Assembly: GCF_041260155.1 (NCBI RefSeq)
Contig: NC_091948.1
Span: 2,650,001 to 2,714,000, forward strand
From: Ptychodera flava
Lineage: Eukaryota > Hemichordata > Enteropneusta > Ptychoderidae
Length of the DNA: 64,000 bases
Direction of reading: 5' to 3'
Part shown: positions 58,413-64,000 of the stretch, in pieces
Numbering within the stretch: position 1 is the stretch's first letter
How the letters are laid out: each line of letters begins with the position of its first letter
Position numbers and translations under genes: made by a program
Notes under the pieces: model-generated
Told to the model about the DNA's origin: nothing
Databases searched by the model: none
Seen by the model: the letters and a program-made list of their open reading frames with translations, nothing else

Positions 58413-61400
58413 TCATTTGACCTTTTTCAGTGAATTCTTTAAATCCTTCACTAACATATTGCCTATCACCATTTTTTCACAGTTCACAGTGATGTTTGCC
58501 TCTCCGCTCTCTGCTGACTTGATTGTTACGAGGCACAGTGAAGTTCCTGATGATGTACGGCCTGCAAACCTGTAGGTCCGACTGTCGATGTCTGTCACTG
58601 GACACACCTGGACGTTGGCGACCTCAGCGACACGTTCGTATATCTTCTTGGTCTCGTTGTTGTCTGCGGGGATCTCTACTTTTCCTGTGTTCTCATTCAT
58701 TCCTCGTAATTTGCCTGACAAAGTGAAAATGTTGAAAGGAAAGAGATTCAGAGATAAAGTAGCAACAAAGTCATATTTTCTCAAGACAATGCTATAAAAG
58801 CACGATATAACAGACCCATATTCAAAATTTTCTCACATACATTGAAGTACTTAAACGTCACACATTTCCTGCACACACAGACATACACACATGGATGCAC
58901 ACACAGACATACACATATGGATGCACACACTCATATGAACACAGAACTCTGCCCATAGCATTTCCCCCACATAGTGTTTGATCAGCACTGAAGTGTCAAA
59001 ATCAGACTTGGTACTTACTTTGTTTGGCGAGAAAGTCATTTTCACTCAGTGAGAGGGGCTGTAAGAGTTCTCCAACTGGTGCATTTATTGTCACATTGAA
59101 TTTCCTACTCTCAGTGCTAGAATACATAGAAAAAAAACATTTTGTTTGTGAGAACAATTTAGATGTAATGATATTTGGTAGACATACAGATAAGCAAAAA
59201 TACATACATACATACAGACAGACATACAGACAGACAGATTGACAGACCTATGCAAACTGATCCTGTAGCTCACTATACTATGAACACATAGAGCAAATAA
59301 GAGCTAAAAACAATTCTAACCAACAGCTCTCTTAAGACACTCAAGTTTTTGTCATTGTACAGACTATGAATGCGATAAAAAAGCCCATTTCAACACCATA
59401 GGCACTGCAATGGTTACATTAATTGTGGTTTGCCTGAAGTTCATGAATTCTGTAATGCCTGCAACATGATGGAAAGTGATCTCCGAGCCAAGACTCACCA
59501 GATTTCAAAAACTGCTGGCTGTGTGGTATCACAGAAGTCCACACCCATAGACGTGTTCACTGACTGACCCACGGCCAGTGATTGGACTTCCTGAAACTCA
59601 TGAATCTTCATATTGCCCTGTAGCTTACGCTCACCCATCTTGATGGTCTTGATTGGGGCGTCGCTGGTGTTGGTAAATGTCAACTCAATTGCTACCATGT
59701 TGGTGGAAAAGATGCAGGTTCCCCTGGTGAACCTGTACACTGCACTGAGGCCCAGACCCTGCATTCTGTTTAACAGCTCGTATGTCTTTGTGGGTGACTT
59801 CATGGCAGTGGTGACCTGTCCAGACGGAAGCAAGTTCCCTTATTGAGCACTGATGATATTGTTTAACACCTCTAATACGCCAACCCATATTGGTTCAAAC
59901 AATGCCACAGAACAATTACAGCTCATATTTCAACTCAATAATATCCTAGAGGATAAGATATGGCAAAGCTGAGGAGTATTTTTGAATGAAATGAACACAT
60001 CTGAAGAACACAGGGTCCATTCTTCATTATGAAAAATAATGTATTTTCTTAAGGGGCCCTCCCATAGCTTTTCTATCAACTGAACCCCCAGGACGGTGCT
60101 AATTTGTTACGCTGTTCAGTGTGGGCACAGTCTTGTTCAATCTTGTCAAGGAATGATTTGTCAATGATTCCTACACCTAAGGGAAATTGAAATCCACTTT
60201 ACCCAAAGCAACTCAACGTGTAGGCCCATAAACACTCTGAAAATTGGGACTTAAAACAAGGCCGAGGAAAATGACAGGGATAAATGACACTGTAAATTTA
60301 AGCTCCAGCTGAAGTTTGATAAATGGCTTTTGAGAAGTACTACACACATCTGGACATAGCATTGAGTATCCATGTCCTTTGTATACCTAATGATGGTTAC
60401 CTTGGCACTTCTCACAATTTTTTAACTACTTACACATCAAAAGACTGCAATTTATCATAACCTTCAGAATTTTCAAGGATAAAGATACATACAGCTGCTG
60501 CCGTGGTAATACTTACAGAAATTGTGCTACCTTCTGACAGTGACAAGCCTTGTAGATCTGATGCTAGAGATGGTACTAAGAGATTGGTATCAGCCACATG
60601 GTTACTAACATTGCTAGGAGGAGGTCCAACTACATGCACAGAGGAAAAAAAATAGAAATTTCACTAAAAGTTATATCTGTGTCCTCATAATGTCATTGAC
60701 AATTTCATTTTAATCATCTGCAAGCTTCACATCTTGAAAATGTTTCCACATACTTTTATAATGATTTTTTACAGAGAATTCTATCTCTCACAACACAAAC
60801 AGCAAAATTTAACCCTTTGCCTCAAGAGAGCCTGGGGGTAACAGTCACACCGACAGACAAAATTCAGCTGAGCATATGCCAAATGTAACGGAGTGTATGC
60901 TAAATTAAACAAAGAGAGTCCCAAATTTAGCTGAAATTATACTTAATTTTCAGTAACATTGCAGATTGAACTATCTTCTTCAAGTTCTACTGGATTTGAT
61001 GATGATGAGTCTTTCATTCACTGTCAATCAACTGTCAGAATTCAACTTTCTAATGGTACTCATTTTGAACTTGAATTATTCACATTATTGGATATTTCAT
61101 GGGCACAAAGGACATCTTCAATGCAGAAGAGGAGAAAATATGTCAACTTGACTTTATATTAATTCCCTTATCAAAGGTTGCCCACATGGAGCAGAAAGGT
61201 ATAGAATAGAATTTCAGAACTCACAGCTATCTAGGTCTAGGAGTTGTACATCATTTTTAGGCTTGGATGGCTTGGATGGCGATGCTTTCTGCGTCTTCTT
61301 GCTGTCTTTCTTGGGCGACTTGACAGCCTGTTGAGAAAAGACATCACATACATGTTACAGAATGACCAACGAATGTTATAGACACAGAGTGTTGGTTCAT

Positions 61401-63476
61401 CAAAACAGTGAAAGTCAATTTGGTTTATCCTGGGATGATAGAATCTAGTTTTTTATCTGTGAGTTGCAACTCACCAGCCATTGGACCATGTAGTCGCTAA
61501 CTGTGTACCAGTACACAATTGTTATAATGACTTACTAAGAAAATCTTGCCAATCCACTGATGCACATAAAGGCAATCAATAACTTAGCCACAACATCTAA
61601 AGTTAAACTGCACCATATGAAAGGTTAAAGGTTAATCCACTTTACCTTTTTGGGTTTCTCTTCTTCACTGTCACTATCAGAATCTTCATCACTACCATCA
61701 CTGCTTGAATCACTATCACTGGACGACGATGACGAAGACGACTCGTCTTCAGATTCAGACTCAGAGTTTTCACTGACGGATTTCTCCTTTTTCCTAGTCG
61801 CCTTCTTCTTCTTCTCTGTCTCTTCCTCACTCTCACTGGAGGAGGATGAAGATTCACTGCCGGATTCATCATCGGATGAGGAAGAGGAAGAACTGCTGCT
61901 GTCGGAGTCGCTCTCTGAGAATTTACAGCCAATTAATGAAAGGATTTGATGTCAGCAAAACACCATACCATATGATATTTTTGTGGAAAAATAACAAATA
62001 GTCCACTGGCACATGAAGGAAATATGCCTTCAAACTTAGGTTCATCCAATACCATACTATTTTGCTACAAATTACACACTGAATATTCAATAGCGACTTG
62101 TCCTCCAAAACAACACTCTAAACTTTACTATTCAAAGTTATACTAATCCTGGTACAACAGTGTTTCCAAATATTTGTTGTTGCATTTGAAAAATGCATAT
62201 TACATTCTTGTCCAGACAATTTCGGTTTCTGCTGTTATTGACAATATCAGAGGCCAAGTTTGGTGATGCTAACTATACACAGCAAAGTTATTATTGACCA
62301 TAGTAATTTTTAGATTTCAAATTTTGGTCAAGATGAAGTCGTACCATCCATCGATGGAAACCACCCATATGCTGTTTCCTCAATTCTGACTGGACTTGCA
62401 AACAAGGACAGCTCAAAGTTTACTTAAACAAAGTGTAAGTAGGCAGTTTTGTTTTTGGAAAAATAAGCAATATTCCACTGGCACATGAAGGAAATATGCC
62501 TCCAAGGCATCATCAGCCTATCATCAGTCTTACCTGAACTACTCTCTTCAGGTTCACTACTGGAATAAAATTTCTCTGGTTGGCTTTTCTTCTTCTTCTT
62601 GGATGTAAACTTAGGTTCATCCCAGGGAGTTGGCATCTTGTAAATTGCAAATAAAGTAACAGAGTTTAATACTCTCATGGATTTGTTCATGGCAGACTGA
62701 GCAGTCAGGGAATAATTTTTTTTCTTTTTGCTCATTTTCAACAAGAAACACAAATAAAAATGTCCCCTTTCTCCTAAGGACTGTACATCTCAAATGTTAG
62801 ATTGAGTATGTCTGAAAGTAACGCAAATATCAAATGAACTTGCTGTTCAAACTCTCTCCATTAATTTAACATGTCACCTGTGCAGTGACCAGAATTATTC
62901 TGGATATGGACGGTTATTTTTGGAATATCAAGATCACACATGCAGTACTACTGCAAGTTGCTTTGAACTTGATCTCTTTACATATTTTGAGGAATCTTGA
63001 GAAGAAAATTGAGAACTCAGCAAAAATTCAACCTGACTAAAGAGGATAAATTCTTTGACATATAAATTGCACATTCAGTAGTACAATGAGTATAGCATTA
63101 TGTTGTTTAGGCATTTACTCTGACGTCATCTTTCTCTCTTTAACTTCAACAAATGTTCTTGCTATGATGCTATGTCACCATAGTTTTACCCTTTCACTTC
63201 CATTTGACTCTGTAGAGATCCTCCAACCCTTTCACAGCCAGAGTGTGGTACATCCCCATTGTTTTCAAGAGGATGGGTGGATCCACATACAGCAAACAAA
63301 TTATCCTTTCACAAACTGTTCCTATAATCAAATATTACAAATTTACAGTATACTCACCTCCACATTCCGTACAGACGGATCTGGAGCAACGTCCGGGAAT
63401 TCGGGCAATTCATTGTACCCTGTTGTTTTAGCATTGATCATGTGTGATAGCGACCCTAATTGAAACTGATCCCGGT
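58413..63476 (-). CDS. AP3B: AP-3 complex subunit beta, C-terminal eight exons (gene runs off the right edge)
   Basis: Minus-strand exons 63476-63358, 62636-62534, 61914-61646, 61327-61225, 60629-60517, 59815-59499, 59116-59019 and 58714-58413 join in phase and give the last 473 residues. They begin [20 protein letters not shown] and [11 protein letters not shown], as in animal AP3B. Next come a Lys block and the long Ser/Asp/Glu hinge (61.9-61.6 kb), then LLDLDSF, a Ser/Leu linker and the ear region: [49 protein letters not shown] and the final [16 protein letters not shown]. The protein is the large beta subunit of the AP-3 adaptor, which sorts cargo to lysosomes and related organelles; the hinge recruits partners and is phosphorylated. 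The N-terminal trunk lies beyond 64,000. I cannot tell one vertebrate paralogue from the other (AP3B1 or AP3B2); a single invertebrate gene is expected. Confidence 0.97.
58861..58930. repeat. CA-rich tandem repeat in AP3B last intron
   Basis: Two copies of a unit of about 30 bp, CACACAGACATACACA followed by TATGGATG or CATGGATG. Confidence 0.8.
59200..59245. repeat. (ACAT)n(ACAG)n microsatellite in AP3B intron
   Basis: Short compound tetramer array between the exons ending at 59,499 and starting at 59,116. Confidence 0.85.
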
Positions 63477-64000
63477 CTGAAATGTGAAAAATGAAGTATA
63501 AATTAGATGAATGCAAACATATGCCAACAGTAAGTGCCATGAGTAAGCATATTTCCCCCAAATCTGAGTTGTTGTTTTCTTTAACAAAACCACCGTCTTT
63601 TGGGTTCTCTATAATTTTTTCAGCAACAGAAAGCACTGAAGTAGCTTAGGACCATTTCAAAAGTGGACAATGTTTTCATTACAAACCAGACATACTGCCA
63701 CGCTCTATTGTCTATGCTTGTTACAGTACGTTTTTGTACAAGTTCAAAAAATAGTATGCACGCAAATACCATTTCTAATTCCAGGCATTTACCCCTGTGC
63801 CCAGAGCAGTGGCTGTATTTATCATAAGAGAATGGACAGCTGTGGGGTTGTTATTGGCAACTAAAATGCTTTCAGCAAAGTGCAAATAGAAATGGACAGG
63901 TGAAAACACATGTTGAACCTCCAAGAAAGTCAAGTGCACCATGATCTAGTAAATAATTGATATGAAAAAGCTTCATAAATATGCAAAATATATGCTAATT
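63477..64000. other. AP3B intron sequence
   Basis: Upstream of the exon acceptor at 63,477-63,478. No further AP3B exon is visible before the window ends, so the next exon towards the N-terminus lies to the right. Confidence 0.6.

Noticed and set aside
58276-58797. Plus-strand frames overlapping the last AP3B exon
   Set aside because: Antisense shadows of a well supported exon.
61642-61949. Arg-rich and Ser/Leu-rich frames
   Set aside because: Alternative frames of the acidic serine hinge exon of AP3B; the frame that joins neighbouring exons in phase is the Ser/Asp/Glu one.

Overview
This window is animal nuclear DNA, probably from a marine invertebrate. Genes are sparse and split by GT-AG introns. 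Simple-sequence tracts, foldback elements and nested transposons are common. There are no operons, bacterial ribosome binding sites or CRISPR-like arrays. I could reconstruct three host genes exon by exon, each with consistent splice phases. The species cannot be named from sequence alone. An invertebrate deuterostome would fit, but that is a guess.

Layout. 1-20,600: no gene I can recognise; microsatellites, a few foldback repeats and one weak exon candidate near 7.7-7.9 kb. 20,631-23,459 (minus): tubulin-binding cofactor A (TBCA), four coding exons, 110 aa. 24.1-25.3 kb: a small MITE with a 9-bp target duplication, a near-perfect hairpin and a tentative small gene. 25,300-35,092: an IS630/Tc1-mariner-type DNA transposon of about 4.3 kb with TA-flanked inverted ends. 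It carries two divergent genes: a DDE transposase and a second protein with a SAM-like domain, a zinc knuckle and a proline-rich tail. That second gene is split by a 5.5-kb LTR retrotransposon (26,148-31,639) with nearly identical LTRs, an ACTGT target duplication and the unusual pol order protease-integrase-reverse transcriptase, as in Gmr1-like Ty3/Gypsy elements. 35-42 kb: a transposon graveyard containing a hAT-like element, a foldback, hexamer arrays, telomere-like repeats and old Gypsy pol fragments. 42.5-44.7 kb: a decayed partial copy of the next gene. 45,971-50,490 (plus): a five-exon JmjC/cupin-8 dioxygenase of 525 aa with a signal peptide and a very His-rich N-terminus. 50.5-58.4 kb: mostly featureless, with one MITE. 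58,413 to beyond the right edge (minus): the last eight coding exons of the AP-3 complex beta subunit.

The genes do not form one pathway. TBCA is a tubulin-folding chaperone, AP3B is a vesicle coat subunit and the JmjC protein is a predicted secretory-pathway oxygenase. TBCA and AP3B lie in the same order and orientation as human TBCA and AP3B1 on 5q14, so this looks like old conserved linkage. The most novel items are the two-gene transposon, and the secreted His-rich JmjC enzyme with its decayed neighbour copy.
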